DNA from: Haliea sp040221975
GTDB lineage: Bacteria; Pseudomonadota; Gammaproteobacteria; Pseudomonadales; Halieaceae
Assembly: GCA_040221975.1 (NCBI GenBank)
Contig: JAVJWR010000033.1
Span: 575,870 to 639,869, forward strand
Length of the DNA stretch: 64,000 nt
Direction of reading: 5' to 3'
This document shows positions 8,742 to 17,511 of this stretch, in pieces. The notes below the pieces were generated by a model. That model was not told where the DNA came from and searched no databases. It saw only the letters and a list, made by a program, of their open reading frames with translations. Position 1 is the stretch's first letter. Every line of letters begins with the position of its first letter. The position numbers and the translations under genes are program-made.

Positions 8742-10683
8742 CTGCTCGTTCGCCTTCTGCCACCGCGCCTTCCCACATTTGCGCACCCTCCAGTTCCGAA
8801 TGAGCGAAGCGCACCCTGCCGTAGCCGGCGCGAATGACTTCTCTCGGAGCTGGCTTGCCCGCTTTACCAAACTGAAAGCCCGGAGGACATACGACATAGG
8901 CATGACCCTGGCGATTCACGACGACTCCCGCTATATCACGCTTGGCATCGAAACCATAGGGGGCGAACATTTTGGTAAATTGATCAACGACTTTTCGCTC
9001 AATGTCCTTGTACGACATGCCGAACAGCTGCATCCGCGCAGCTACCGTCTGCTGTTCCGGCGATAATCCCGGGTTACAAAAGGAGTTGTACAGGGTCACC
9101 ACGGTCGGCTTCGATGGGTCGAGAGGCATGGGGGCCTTGCCATCAATGATCATCTGCCGGCGCAAGCTGAAGAACCAGCCAAACTCACCAAACCAGCGCA
9201 CAGCGCTGGCTCCAAGCTGGTCAAGAAATTTCCAATTCCGCAGCGCCACATTCACGGTTGCGATCGGCGCATGCATAAAGGTATCCATGGCATCCAGGAG
9301 GTGCGGCGGCAAATCGCTGACGATGCGCTTGTTCAGATGCTGCTGACCGGCGACAATGACGTTTTTCCCGGTCAGTCTCCTGAGTTGACCATTGTTTTGA
9401 TAGGTTACGCTGACGTTTTTTGCTGAATCGGAGTGGCCTATGTGTCTAACATCGACAACCATGGAGGACAGGCGAATGCGCACGGGCTCATTGGCCCTGT
9501 CCAGGTTTTGCCATTGCACGGAACCAAATAGCACATCAGTCAGACCCATCCCTCCGGGGAACGCCCCCGGAATCAGGTTCTTCACAATGTAACGCAGCTG
9601 TCCCGTGTTTCCACCCGGAAAGCTTGCCAGCCAAACGCGATCCGTGGGATCAGAGAAAGGTGGGCCCGGATAGCGGTCATAGGCAACCACTCCCGGTTGC
9701 AAAAACCGGTAGGCGGAATAGGCAGATGCGACATCTGAGCCAAGCCCGGTACCCATCGCGGCCATCTGTGGGTTGAGGTAGGTATGCACATCACTCTTGA
9801 TGCCCATTTCATTGACCAGGAAATCCTTGTAGGTCATTGAATCAAGCCACTGCTGCCAATCATCGCGTTGCGGTGGCTGCCGATAAGTCTCCATCCAGAT
9901 CATGTCCTGCTTCAGCTGATCCGGAATAGGCGCCTCAGCAAAGCGGTTCTGCCAGGGATTAAGCACGAAGCCGTGATCTTCATAGAAAAATGCCTGGTCC
10001 GCGCTTTCCCACGACACGTGCATGGGACTGTACACATCCATGGGGATCGTGATTTTTCTGGAGAGGCCCTCTGCATCCTGCCACTCGAACTGTTCCGGCA
10101 AATTCAGTTCGCGCCAGAGGGGTGCCCCGAAGCCTGCATCAATCGCCTCGTCGATCGGGTACACGTTTCCATTTGATCCCTGGGGCCCCCAGAGACGATA
10201 GCCATCCACTTCGAATTCGTTTTGTCTGGCCTCGCCTCCAAAAATGGGGGCAGCATCAAATACAATAACCTTGCTGTTCGGGCGCTCTGTGCGATAACGG
10301 TATGCAGCCGCGAGCCCGGCAAAACCGGCACCAACGACAACAAGGTCGTATACCTCACCCGTATCTTCGGCCGACCGCACAACTCGCTTGAAATCGCGGT
10401 TTCGAATAGTGTGTGCGGCGTTTACCAATTCATGAGTGTTGCCGTTCGCATTCGCATAATCACCCACGCCACCGGGCCCAGTCCAATCGGGACCCAGGCC
10501 GGTTAACGGCATGGGCATGGATCGTCCCAGCTTGAATTGATTGGCTTGAGTCTGCGCGAGAGCACCTGGGGCCTTCATCGCCAGCAAGGAAGCTCCCGCC
10601 CCGACCAGCGTGCCACCGACAAAGTCGCGCCGTGTAACCTCTGGACCAAGCTCCCGATTTCCGTCGGCTTTTTTGTCGCTCAT
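8716..10683 (-). CDS. Tat-exported FAD-dependent oxidoreductase, spermidine-dehydrogenase-like
   Basis: The 655-residue protein has a twin-arginine leader (TRRDF, 17-21, followed by a hydrophobic stretch to ALAQ) and an FAD-binding motif VVVGAGFAGLAAAYR (about 115-129). The stretch FGGEARQNEFEVDGYR and the overall length resemble SpdH-type flavoproteins that oxidise polyamines in the periplasm; a flavin amine oxidase role fits the neighbouring amine dehydrogenase. An ATG at 10683 with GGAGG eight bases upstream is the start. It follows the SnoaL-like gene by about 50 nt. The SpdH resemblance is from memory of the family; the exact substrate is unknown. Confidence 0.75.
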   Translation of the reverse strand: MSDKKADGNRELGPEVTRRDFVGGTLVGAGASLLAMKAPGALAQTQANQFKLGRSMPMPLTGLGPDWTGPGGVGDYANANGNTHELVNAAHTIRNRDFKRVVRSAEDTGEVYDLVVVGAGFAGLAAAYRYRTERPNSKVIVFDAAPIFGGEARQNEFEVDGYRLWGPQGSNGNVYPIDEAIDAGFGAPLWRELNLPEQFEWQDAEGLSRKITIPMDVYSPMHVSWESADQAFFYEDHGFVLNPWQNRFAEAPIPDQLKQDMIWMETYRQPPQRDDWQQWLDSMTYKDFLVNEMGIKSDVHTYLNPQMAAMGTGLGSDVASAYSAYRFLQPGVVAYDRYPGPPFSDPTDRVWLASFPGGNTGQLRYIVKNLIPGAFPGGMGLTDVLFGSVQWQNLDRANEPVRIRLSSMVVDVRHIGHSDSAKNVSVTYQNNGQLRRLTGKNVIVAGQQHLNKRIVSDLPPHLLDAMDTFMHAPIATVNVALRNWKFLDQLGASAVRWFGEFGWFFSLRRQMIIDGKAPMPLDPSKPTVVTLYNSFCNPGLSPEQQTVAARMQLFGMSYKDIERKVVDQFTKMFAPYGFDAKRDIAGVVVNRQGHAYVVCPPGFQFGKAGKPAPREVIRAGYGRVRFAHSELEGAQMWEGAVAEGERAVRQILELG

Positions 10684-10735
10684 GGCATAACCCTCCAATT
10701 GTTCGCAGCCAGGGTCCCCAGTGCAGATCAAATCA

Positions 10736-11224
10736 CTATGGGTTCAGAGTCTGGCGCTGCGGGGTGCCTGCAACATCAAAAGCACCGAGCACATACATAT
10801 CACCCTTGCACCACCACTCGCCGTCGATCCTCTCCCACAAAAACAGTATCTTGAAGGAGAAGCCCTGGGCTTGCGGGTCTTTGGGCACGACGTGGAAATT
10901 GGCCCAATCCCAGCCTGCATCTCCATTGACGTAGGTATGCACTGACTCCACGCTCACATTGAAGTCCTGCACAAGTCCCTCGTAGAGTGGCCGGATTGCA
11001 GCCCTGCCAAACAGGGTTTTGCCTTCGTTATCGGTTGCGATCACATCGTCAGTATAAAAGTTTTCGATGATCGGCGTGGCGTCAGCAGCGGCGAACGCTG
11101 CCTCTTTCAGGCTGTATTTTGTTTCGATAGCGGCTTTGAAATGCGCCAGTTGGGTCGCATCCCCGGCCATCAGACCGGGACAGGCGAGCAGCCAGCTCAG
11201 AATCAAGGACTTTGCTGTTTTCAT
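10736..11224 (-). CDS. SnoaL/NTF2-like secreted protein
   Basis: The 162-residue product has a signal peptide (about 19 residues) and one NTF2-like domain of the SnoaL/DUF4440 type (IIENFYTDDVIATDNEG, LFLWERIDGEW). Such domains act as small ligand-binding or isomerase folds. It precedes the SpdH-like flavoprotein gene in the same direction and could be an accessory to it. The ATG at 11224 has AAGGG eight bases upstream; a GTG three codons earlier is possible. Function not known. Confidence 0.7.
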   Translation of the reverse strand: MKTAKSLILSWLLACPGLMAGDATQLAHFKAAIETKYSLKEAAFAAADATPIIENFYTDDVIATDNEGKTLFGRAAIRPLYEGLVQDFNVSVESVHTYVNGDAGWDWANFHVVPKDPQAQGFSFKILFLWERIDGEWWCKGDMYVLGAFDVAGTPQRQTLNP

Positions 11225-11275
11225 ACCGAGCACCCTTCACCTCTTCACGACGGACATGCGCACGCATGTTTATTA

Positions 11276-11287
11276 GGTCATATGACC
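11276..11287. promoter_or_regulatory. Perfect 12-bp palindrome, candidate operator
   Basis: GGTCATATGACC is a perfect inverted repeat 52 bp upstream of the SnoaL-like gene start, within the 243-bp gap before the FeaR-like gene. The half-site GGTC/GACC resembles operators of FadR-subfamily GntR regulators, but no GntR gene is in the window. It probably governs the SnoaL/flavoprotein pair. The rest of the gap shows nothing else I recognise. Confidence 0.4.
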
Positions 11288-11467
11288 AATAATACTAAGA
11301 TCCCGAACAGCTGCCGTCAAAGAATTTTTCACTCTAAGAAGAAGCTAGCTCATAACCAATTATCGGAGGGTCGTGACTACATCGACTCGCGATTGAGGTT
11401 TCACGGGCAATGCATGGCTGGACCGGGCGTTCAGCACCGAACTGGCGCCAGGCGGCCGCCGCGATGA

Positions 11468-12439
11468 TCACTGATCAGGCAGGGAAATACCTTTGACACC
11501 GGCGGCATGTTCACGCCGGAACTGCACCGGCGTTGCGCCGAACTCCGCCTTGAACGCGCGGCTGAAATGAGATGCGTCCTTGAAACCGAAATGGTACGCC
11601 ACTTCGGCCACCGTAAAGTGGGCAAAGGCACCGTCCACCAGTGCCTGGCTACAGGCCTGAAGGCGCAACTGCTGGATGTACCGGCAAATCGAAACGCTCT
11701 CCGCCTCGAACAGCATGTGCAGATAACGGGTTGAAATGTTGTGAGCGGCGGCGATCCAGTCCGGAGTCAGGCGCTGATCACCGAGGTGCTTGCGAATGAA
11801 CTGGCGGATCCTGTTGAGGTATTCCTGCCTGACGCCATTACACAGCAGATCGCGGCGCTGGGCTTCTCCGGTGTAACCGAGGGTGGTGGCCAGCAGGTCA
11901 ATCACGTTGGCCTCCAGGCGCTGGGCCAGCACACCGTCCATGCCATCCAGTTTTTGCGCGATGGAGGTCACGAACTGCGAGAACAAACCGTTGGCGCCGT
12001 TCTGGGCAGCCATGCGTACGCCGAGGTGCCGCTCTGGCTGGTGTACACACTCTTCCATCAGCGCCGAGGGAATAGCCAGCACCACCTGGGAATACTCGTC
12101 TGCAAAATGCAGCTCGTAGGGTTCTGAGCTGAGGCAGAGGGTAAAGTCTCCAGGCTGCAGGTGGGCCTCACGGCCGCGCTGGATAATCTGGCTTTCGCCC
12201 GCCACTTGCACCTTCACCAGGTAGATGGAATCCGCCACCTCGCCAATATGGCTGCGGCGCCGGTAAACGTCCAGGGGGGTGCTTTTGACCGCGGCAAATC
12301 CGAGTTGGCCAAGCTGGCGTGAATTGAGCAGGCCGCGGAATTCGCCGGGATAATCCCGCGCCAGCTCGCAGTCCATGGGAAAAAACGTTTCCCTGACCTG
12401 GTCATCAAAGCGTTCCAGAGATGCGGTAGTCGTCAGCAT
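11468..12439 (-). CDS. AraC-family regulator, FeaR-like
   Basis: The 323-residue protein has an N-terminal AraC-binding-like cupin domain (about 30-190) and a C-terminal AraC helix-turn-helix (about 220-315) with STRYLHMLFE and the second helix pair FGFKDASHFSRAFKAEFG. This arrangement matches FeaR-type regulators; FeaR itself activates the aromatic amine oxidase and phenylacetaldehyde dehydrogenase genes in Escherichia coli. It follows the symporter gene by 37 nt on the same strand. It could control either the P450/alcohol route upstream or the amine genes downstream. An ATG at 12439 is chosen because the N-terminal extension beyond it overlaps the symporter and looks non-coding. Confidence 0.85.
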   Translation of the reverse strand: MLTTTASLERFDDQVRETFFPMDCELARDYPGEFRGLLNSRQLGQLGFAAVKSTPLDVYRRRSHIGEVADSIYLVKVQVAGESQIIQRGREAHLQPGDFTLCLSSEPYELHFADEYSQVVLAIPSALMEECVHQPERHLGVRMAAQNGANGLFSQFVTSIAQKLDGMDGVLAQRLEANVIDLLATTLGYTGEAQRRDLLCNGVRQEYLNRIRQFIRKHLGDQRLTPDWIAAAHNISTRYLHMLFEAESVSICRYIQQLRLQACSQALVDGAFAHFTVAEVAYHFGFKDASHFSRAFKAEFGATPVQFRREHAAGVKGISLPDQ

Positions 12440-12476
12440 TGCCAATCCGACCCTTGTTTCGCTCCCAGTCGGAGCC

Positions 12477-14036
12477 TCAGTGTTTCGCCACCGGTGGGGA
12501 CCGGCCCAGCTCACCAAATTCGGAGCGTACCAGCAGTGAATGATAATTGTTCCGATCGATACCCGCTCGCTCGGAGTTGTCCAGCCACGATACTACAGAC
12601 ATCACCAGTACTGCCAGCGGCAGGGTGAACAGGGCCGGGTAGTCGTACGGGAACAGGGCCCGCTCAAACCCGAGCACCGATACCCACACCTGGGGACCGA
12701 CAACGATCAGCGACACCGAAGACACCAGACCGACAAGGGCCCCGGCAATCGCGCCCCGGGTGGTGAGACCCGACCAATACAGCGAGAGGAAGAGAATGGG
12801 GAAGTTCACGGAAGCCGCCACCACCATGGGCATGGTGGCGATGAAGGCAACATTCTCATCCTGGAACAGGATGCCCAGAATGACAGCAATGACGCCGATG
12901 ACAATGGTGGTTATGCGGGTGAGCTGCAATTCCCGGCGCGCATCCGGCGCGCCCTTGCACAGCACCTCCGCATACAGGTCGTGGGATATCGCCGCGGCTC
13001 CGGATACGGTGAGCCCCGCCACGACCGCGAGAATGGTGGCGAAGGTTACCGCTGACATGAAGCCGGTCAGCAGATTGCCCCCAACTGCGGTTGCCAGGTG
13101 AATCGCAGCCATGTTGCTGCCGCCAATCAGCTGGCCATCGTCGGCGAAAAATGCGGGATTGCCATAAACAAAGGCAACCGCGCCAAAACCCACTATGACC
13201 AGCGCCAGATAAAAATAGCCCATGAACAGCGATGCGTAAAAAGCGGATTTCTTGGCTTCGTGCATATCGGGGACCGTGAAAAGGCGCATCAGGATATGGG
13301 GAAGCCCGAGAGTTCCGAACAACATGGAGACGAGGATGGTCGCCACCTGCACCGGCGAATCGAACAACACACCCGGCGCCAGAATGCGCTCGCCCCGAGG
13401 GTGTTGTGTCACAGCGTTTGCAAACAGGGTTTCCAGGCTGAAACCACTCAGGTACATGACCATGAAGGCGGTGATGGTCACCCCGGTCATCAGCAGGATC
13501 GCCTTGATGATCTGGACCCAGGTGGTGGCCAGCATGCCGCCGAAGGTCACATAGGCCAGTACCAGCACGCTGATGGCAATAACCGCCACTTCGTAGGGCA
13601 GCCCGAACAACAATTGTATCAGCTTGCCCGCTCCCACCATTTGGGCGATGAGATACAACACTACCACGACGATGGTTCCGCCCACCGCAACCAGACGGAT
13701 GCGGGTACGCTCCAGGCGCTGGGACACCACATCGACAAAAGTGAAACTGCCGAGGTTGCGGACCCGGCGCGCGAGCAGGAACAGCAACAGTGGCCAGGCC
13801 GCAAACGCGCCCATGGCCAGCACCAGGCCATCGAAGCCACCCAGGAACATCAGCCCGGTTATCCCCAGGAACGAGGCCGCGGACATGAAGTCGCCGGCGA
13901 TGGCCGTACCATTCTGGAGCCCGGTCATCTGCCCGCCGGCGGTATAGAAGTCCTGGCTGCTGTGGGTGCGGCGGGAAGCCCAGTAACTGATGGCGAGCGT
14001 CGCAACGACAAACACCAGGAACATGCTGATGGCCAC
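12477..14036 (-). CDS. Sodium:solute symporter, ActP-type
   Basis: The 519-residue protein has about 13 membrane segments and SSS-family signatures (GGQMTGLQNGTAIAGDFMSA, TFGGMLATTWVQIIKA). With the small DUF485 protein before it, it matches acetate/glycolate permeases of the ActP type, which import short monocarboxylates with a cation. The start is a GTG immediately after the DUF485 stop codon, so the two are translationally coupled. Located after the alcohol and aldehyde dehydrogenases, it may import a carboxylate related to that pathway. Confidence 0.88.
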   Translation of the reverse strand: MAISMFLVFVVATLAISYWASRRTHSSQDFYTAGGQMTGLQNGTAIAGDFMSAASFLGITGLMFLGGFDGLVLAMGAFAAWPLLLFLLARRVRNLGSFTFVDVVSQRLERTRIRLVAVGGTIVVVVLYLIAQMVGAGKLIQLLFGLPYEVAVIAISVLVLAYVTFGGMLATTWVQIIKAILLMTGVTITAFMVMYLSGFSLETLFANAVTQHPRGERILAPGVLFDSPVQVATILVSMLFGTLGLPHILMRLFTVPDMHEAKKSAFYASLFMGYFYLALVIVGFGAVAFVYGNPAFFADDGQLIGGSNMAAIHLATAVGGNLLTGFMSAVTFATILAVVAGLTVSGAAAISHDLYAEVLCKGAPDARRELQLTRITTIVIGVIAVILGILFQDENVAFIATMPMVVAASVNFPILFLSLYWSGLTTRGAIAGALVGLVSSVSLIVVGPQVWVSVLGFERALFPYDYPALFTLPLAVLVMSVVSWLDNSERAGIDRNNYHSLLVRSEFGELGRSPPVAKH

Positions 14037-14297
14037 CTAGGTTTCCTCCCCGGAACGGGAAGTCGCCTGATTCAAGAGCAGGAAGACCAGCTCCAGCAGG
14101 ATGAAAAAAACGATCAGCGCAGCAAACATGAGCAGGGAACCGGTAATATGGGACGCCCCCAGGCGCTCGCCAAGACGGCCGCCGACTGCGGTCCAGTTGA
14201 AGACAAAGGAAAAGTACAGTACCAGCGTGATCAGGGTAAACACGAAACGGCGTCGTGTTCTGGCCCTGATCACCTGGAGTTTGGCAGCGGTATCCAT
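14037..14297 (-). CDS. DUF485 inner-membrane protein (YjcH-like)
   Basis: The 86-residue protein has two transmembrane helices (about 20-40 and 57-77) with the DUF485 pattern RRFVFTLITLVLYF. DUF485 genes are nearly always upstream of ActP-type symporters, as here with no intervening bases. Its exact role beside the symporter is not established. Confidence 0.85.
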   Translation of the reverse strand: MDTAAKLQVIRARTRRRFVFTLITLVLYFSFVFNWTAVGGRLGERLGASHITGSLLMFAALIVFFILLELVFLLLNQATSRSGEET

Positions 14298-14397
14298 GCG
14301 GCGCCCCGGAGGTTTAGGGTTATAGGTTTCAGTCCGCAGGGGAATATACCAGCCCAGCTCCGGCGGCCGTCAACGATTCCCTGCAATGAATGCCCAC

Positions 14398-15846
14398 TCA
14401 GCGCTTGATCTGGCTCTCCAGCATTTTCGCGATCTTCTCACCGTAGGGCGGCAGGGTACCGGCCAGCCTGGCAATATTCACCCAGCCTTCCTCGTAAACA
14501 CCGCGAGCGTGGCTGAAGGTGCGGAAGCCGTCGCGGCCCCGGTAGTTGCCCATGCCGCTGTGGCCGATGCCGCCGAAAGGCAGGTCGTCGCAGCCCACCT
14601 GGGTGGCAATCGCGTTCACCGCCACGCCACCGGAACTGGTCCGGCCCAGTACCCGCTGTTTTTCCGCCTTGTCGGTGCCGAAGTAGTACAGGGCCAGCGG
14701 TTTTTCGCCGGCATTGATGTAGTCGATCACCTCGTCGATCGCACTATAGGTCTTGATACACAATAGCGGGCCAAAAATCTCCTGGGTCATGCAGGCCAGG
14801 TCGTCCGCAGGATCAATCAGCAAGTGCAGGGCAATCTTGTGCGCGGCCCGATCCGACAGGTCTTCGCCCGGCGGGCACAACGGCAGCACTCTCACGCCCC
14901 GCTCTCGCGCTTCCTCGATATAGCCGCTGATGCGATCGAAGTGGCGCTCGTTGACGCAGGCGACAAAGTCCGGGTTGCCCTGGATGCCGGGAAACATTCC
15001 GGCAACGACCGCCTGGCACTCGCGCACGAACGCCTCGAGCTGATGCCGGGGTACGAAGCAGTAGTCCGGGCTCACGCAGAGCTGGCCACCGTTCATTGCC
15101 TTTCCCGTAATAATGGTGTCCGCTGCCTTGCGCAGGTCCCCCTGTGCCGACACGATCACCGGCGATTTGCCGCCCAGCTCCAGGGTCACGGGCACCAGAT
15201 TCTCCGCCGCCGCGCGCATCACATGGCGGCCGATGCCGGTGGCGCCGGTAAAAATCAGGTGATCAAGCTGCAGGCTGCTGAAGGCGGCGCCGACTTCCGG
15301 CCCGCCGGTGACCACACAGATCTCCGAAGGCTCGAAATAGTCGGCGAACAGGCGCTGCATCAGTGCGGCGGTGGCCGGGGTGAATTCGGACGGCTTGATC
15401 ATGGCGCGGTTGCCAGCACCCAACACATCCGCCAACGGGCTGAAGATCATGTTGATCGGCACATTCCAGGGCGTCATGATTCCGACCACACCCTTGGGCT
15501 GATACTGCACATAGGCTTTCGCACCGAGAAAATTCATCGGCACCAGCGGCGTGCGACGCTCGGGCTTCATCCATTTTTTCACGTTTTTCTTCACATGCTT
15601 GAGGCTGCCGACGGAGTTCATCACATCCATCATCAGCGTCACGTAGCGCGAGCGGCAGCCAAAATCCTGCTCCACCGCGGCGCAGATGGCGTCCTTGTGA
15701 TCCACCAGCAGGGCAATGCAGCGGTCGAGACGGTCAATGCGGGTGGCGAGGGCAACCTCACCTTCGGCGCGAAATGCCGCGCGCTGGTTGTCCAGTAATG
15801 CCTGCAGTGGCGCAGCCACCGGTTTCGGGGCGAGTGCCTGGTTCAT
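14398..15846 (-). CDS. Coniferyl-aldehyde-dehydrogenase-type aldehyde dehydrogenase
   Basis: The 482-residue protein is a CALDH-type aldehyde dehydrogenase: TPWNVPINM (N128), LELGGKSP (E223), NGGQLCVSPDY with the nucleophile C257, and the class-typical ending FSHARGVYEEG. Members act on hydrophobic or aromatic aldehydes such as coniferyl aldehyde and terpenoid or long-chain aldehydes. The start overlaps the GMC oxidoreductase stop by 4 nt (ATGA), so the enzyme very likely oxidises the aldehyde made by that enzyme. Confidence 0.88.
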   Translation of the reverse strand: MNQALAPKPVAAPLQALLDNQRAAFRAEGEVALATRIDRLDRCIALLVDHKDAICAAVEQDFGCRSRYVTLMMDVMNSVGSLKHVKKNVKKWMKPERRTPLVPMNFLGAKAYVQYQPKGVVGIMTPWNVPINMIFSPLADVLGAGNRAMIKPSEFTPATAALMQRLFADYFEPSEICVVTGGPEVGAAFSSLQLDHLIFTGATGIGRHVMRAAAENLVPVTLELGGKSPVIVSAQGDLRKAADTIITGKAMNGGQLCVSPDYCFVPRHQLEAFVRECQAVVAGMFPGIQGNPDFVACVNERHFDRISGYIEEARERGVRVLPLCPPGEDLSDRAAHKIALHLLIDPADDLACMTQEIFGPLLCIKTYSAIDEVIDYINAGEKPLALYYFGTDKAEKQRVLGRTSSGGVAVNAIATQVGCDDLPFGGIGHSGMGNYRGRDGFRTFSHARGVYEEGWVNIARLAGTLPPYGEKIAKMLESQIKR

Positions 15847-17507
15847 GATGCGAATTCCTTGCTGACAACGGTTGGGACATGGGTGAGCACCCCGGCATCC
15901 TGCAAAATCATGTCCGCAGCTTTCTCGGCGATCATGATGGTCGGGGCATTGGTATTGCCGGAGACAATGGTGGGCATGACCGAGGCATCCACCACCCGCA
16001 GTCCATCGACGCCGCGCACCCGCAGGCGTTCATCCACCACTGCCAACGGGTCGCTGCCCATCTTGCAGGTCCCCACCGGGTGGTATACGGACTCTGCGAT
16101 CTCGGCGACAGAGGCGAGAATCTCGGCGTCGGTCTGTACCCGCTCGCCGGGCTGGTACTCCCGGTCGCGGTAGCCGTTGAAGGTGGCGGCGGCAAAAATT
16201 TCCCGCACTTTGCGCACCGCAGCGATGATGACCTGGCGGTCGTGTTCGGTATCCAGATAGCGGGCGATGATGGCCGGCGCCATCTCCGGCAGACCACTGC
16301 GGATATGCACGCTGCCACGGCTGCTCGGACGCAGGTGGCAGACGGTGGCAGTGGTTCCCGGACGGGTTTTCATCACGCCATTGGCGTCGGGCTCACCGGC
16401 GGCAGGGGTGAAGTGAATCTGGGCGTCGGGGCGGTCCTGCGTTTCCGAGGTGCGGAAAAAGGCGCCCACCTGGGAGGCCGGGTGCGCCAGCAGGCCGCGC
16501 CCGGACGCCAGGTATTTGGCAATGTTGGCGGCCAGTGCCAGCGGACGACTCTCCTCGTAGAAGGTCCTGACCCCGCGCAGGCCCTGGATCACATTGACGG
16601 TGAGATGGTCCTGCAGGTTCTCCCCCACTCCGGGCAGATCCTGCACCACCCTGATATTGAGCGCATCCAGACGCTCGCCGTTGCCAATGCCGGACAGTTC
16701 CAGCAACTGCGGGCTGTTGATGACACCGCCGCAAAGCAATACCTCGCGATGGCTGCACACCCGGTGGGTCTGCTCTCGTTTGCGTTGCCGGGTTTTATAT
16801 TCCACACCCACCGCACGCCCGTCCTCGACCAGCACCCGCTGTACGTGAGCACCGGTCACCAGGGTCAGATTGGGACGCGAGCGGCACAGGGCCAGGTAAG
16901 TCTTGCTGACACTCTGGCGCCGACCCTTGCGGGTATTCAGCTGGTAGAAACCCACACCCTCCTGCTGTGGTCCATTGAAGTCGGCGTTAAAGGGTAAACC
17001 CGTTTCCATCGCCGCCTGCACGAACATGTCCGCCGGCAGCATTTTATCTGCCGCGGCAACCTCCTCCACCCACAGTGGTCCGCCGGTGCCATGGAGTTCA
17101 CTGCCGCCCTCGGCCTTGTGCTCGGCCCGACGAAAATACGGCAGCACGCTGTCGAAGTCCCAGCCCTCGCAGCCGCCATCGGCCCAGCCATCGTAGTCCT
17201 CGCGCTGGCCGCGCACGTAGATCATGCCGTTGATCGAACTGGTGCCGCCCAAAACCTTGCCGCGGGGCCAGGCGATGCGGCGGTTGGCCAGGCGCTGCTC
17301 CGGATCGGTCTCATAGCACCAGTTCACCGCCGGGTTCTTCATCAGGAACGCAAAGCCCAGCGGAATGTGGATCATGGGATTGCGATCCGCGCCACCGGCT
17401 TCCAGCAGCAGCACCTTGCGGCTGGCTTCCCGGGATAGGCGCAAGGCCAGGGCGCAACCGGCCGAACCGGCGCCGACGATGATGTAGTCGTACCGCTCTG
17501 CTGACAC
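15843..17507 (-). CDS. GMC-family FAD alcohol dehydrogenase
   Basis: A 554-residue glucose-methanol-choline oxidoreductase. The N-terminal dinucleotide fold is YIIVGAGSAGCALALRLS, signature 1 lies in GKVLGGTSSINGMIYVRG, signature 2 near SGIGNGERL, and the catalytic His is in YHPVGTCKMG near the C-terminus. It is close to choline dehydrogenase/AlkJ-like alcohol dehydrogenases. The start is a GTG with GGAGG nine bases upstream; that site lies in the last codons of the P450 gene, which stops 4 nt before. It probably oxidises the alcohol produced by the P450. Confidence 0.9.
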   Translation of the reverse strand: MSAERYDYIIVGAGSAGCALALRLSREASRKVLLLEAGGADRNPMIHIPLGFAFLMKNPAVNWCYETDPEQRLANRRIAWPRGKVLGGTSSINGMIYVRGQREDYDGWADGGCEGWDFDSVLPYFRRAEHKAEGGSELHGTGGPLWVEEVAAADKMLPADMFVQAAMETGLPFNADFNGPQQEGVGFYQLNTRKGRRQSVSKTYLALCRSRPNLTLVTGAHVQRVLVEDGRAVGVEYKTRQRKREQTHRVCSHREVLLCGGVINSPQLLELSGIGNGERLDALNIRVVQDLPGVGENLQDHLTVNVIQGLRGVRTFYEESRPLALAANIAKYLASGRGLLAHPASQVGAFFRTSETQDRPDAQIHFTPAAGEPDANGVMKTRPGTTATVCHLRPSSRGSVHIRSGLPEMAPAIIARYLDTEHDRQVIIAAVRKVREIFAAATFNGYRDREYQPGERVQTDAEILASVAEIAESVYHPVGTCKMGSDPLAVVDERLRVRGVDGLRVVDASVMPTIVSGNTNAPTIMIAEKAADMILQDAGVLTHVPTVVSKEFAS

Positions 17508-17511
17508 TTTG

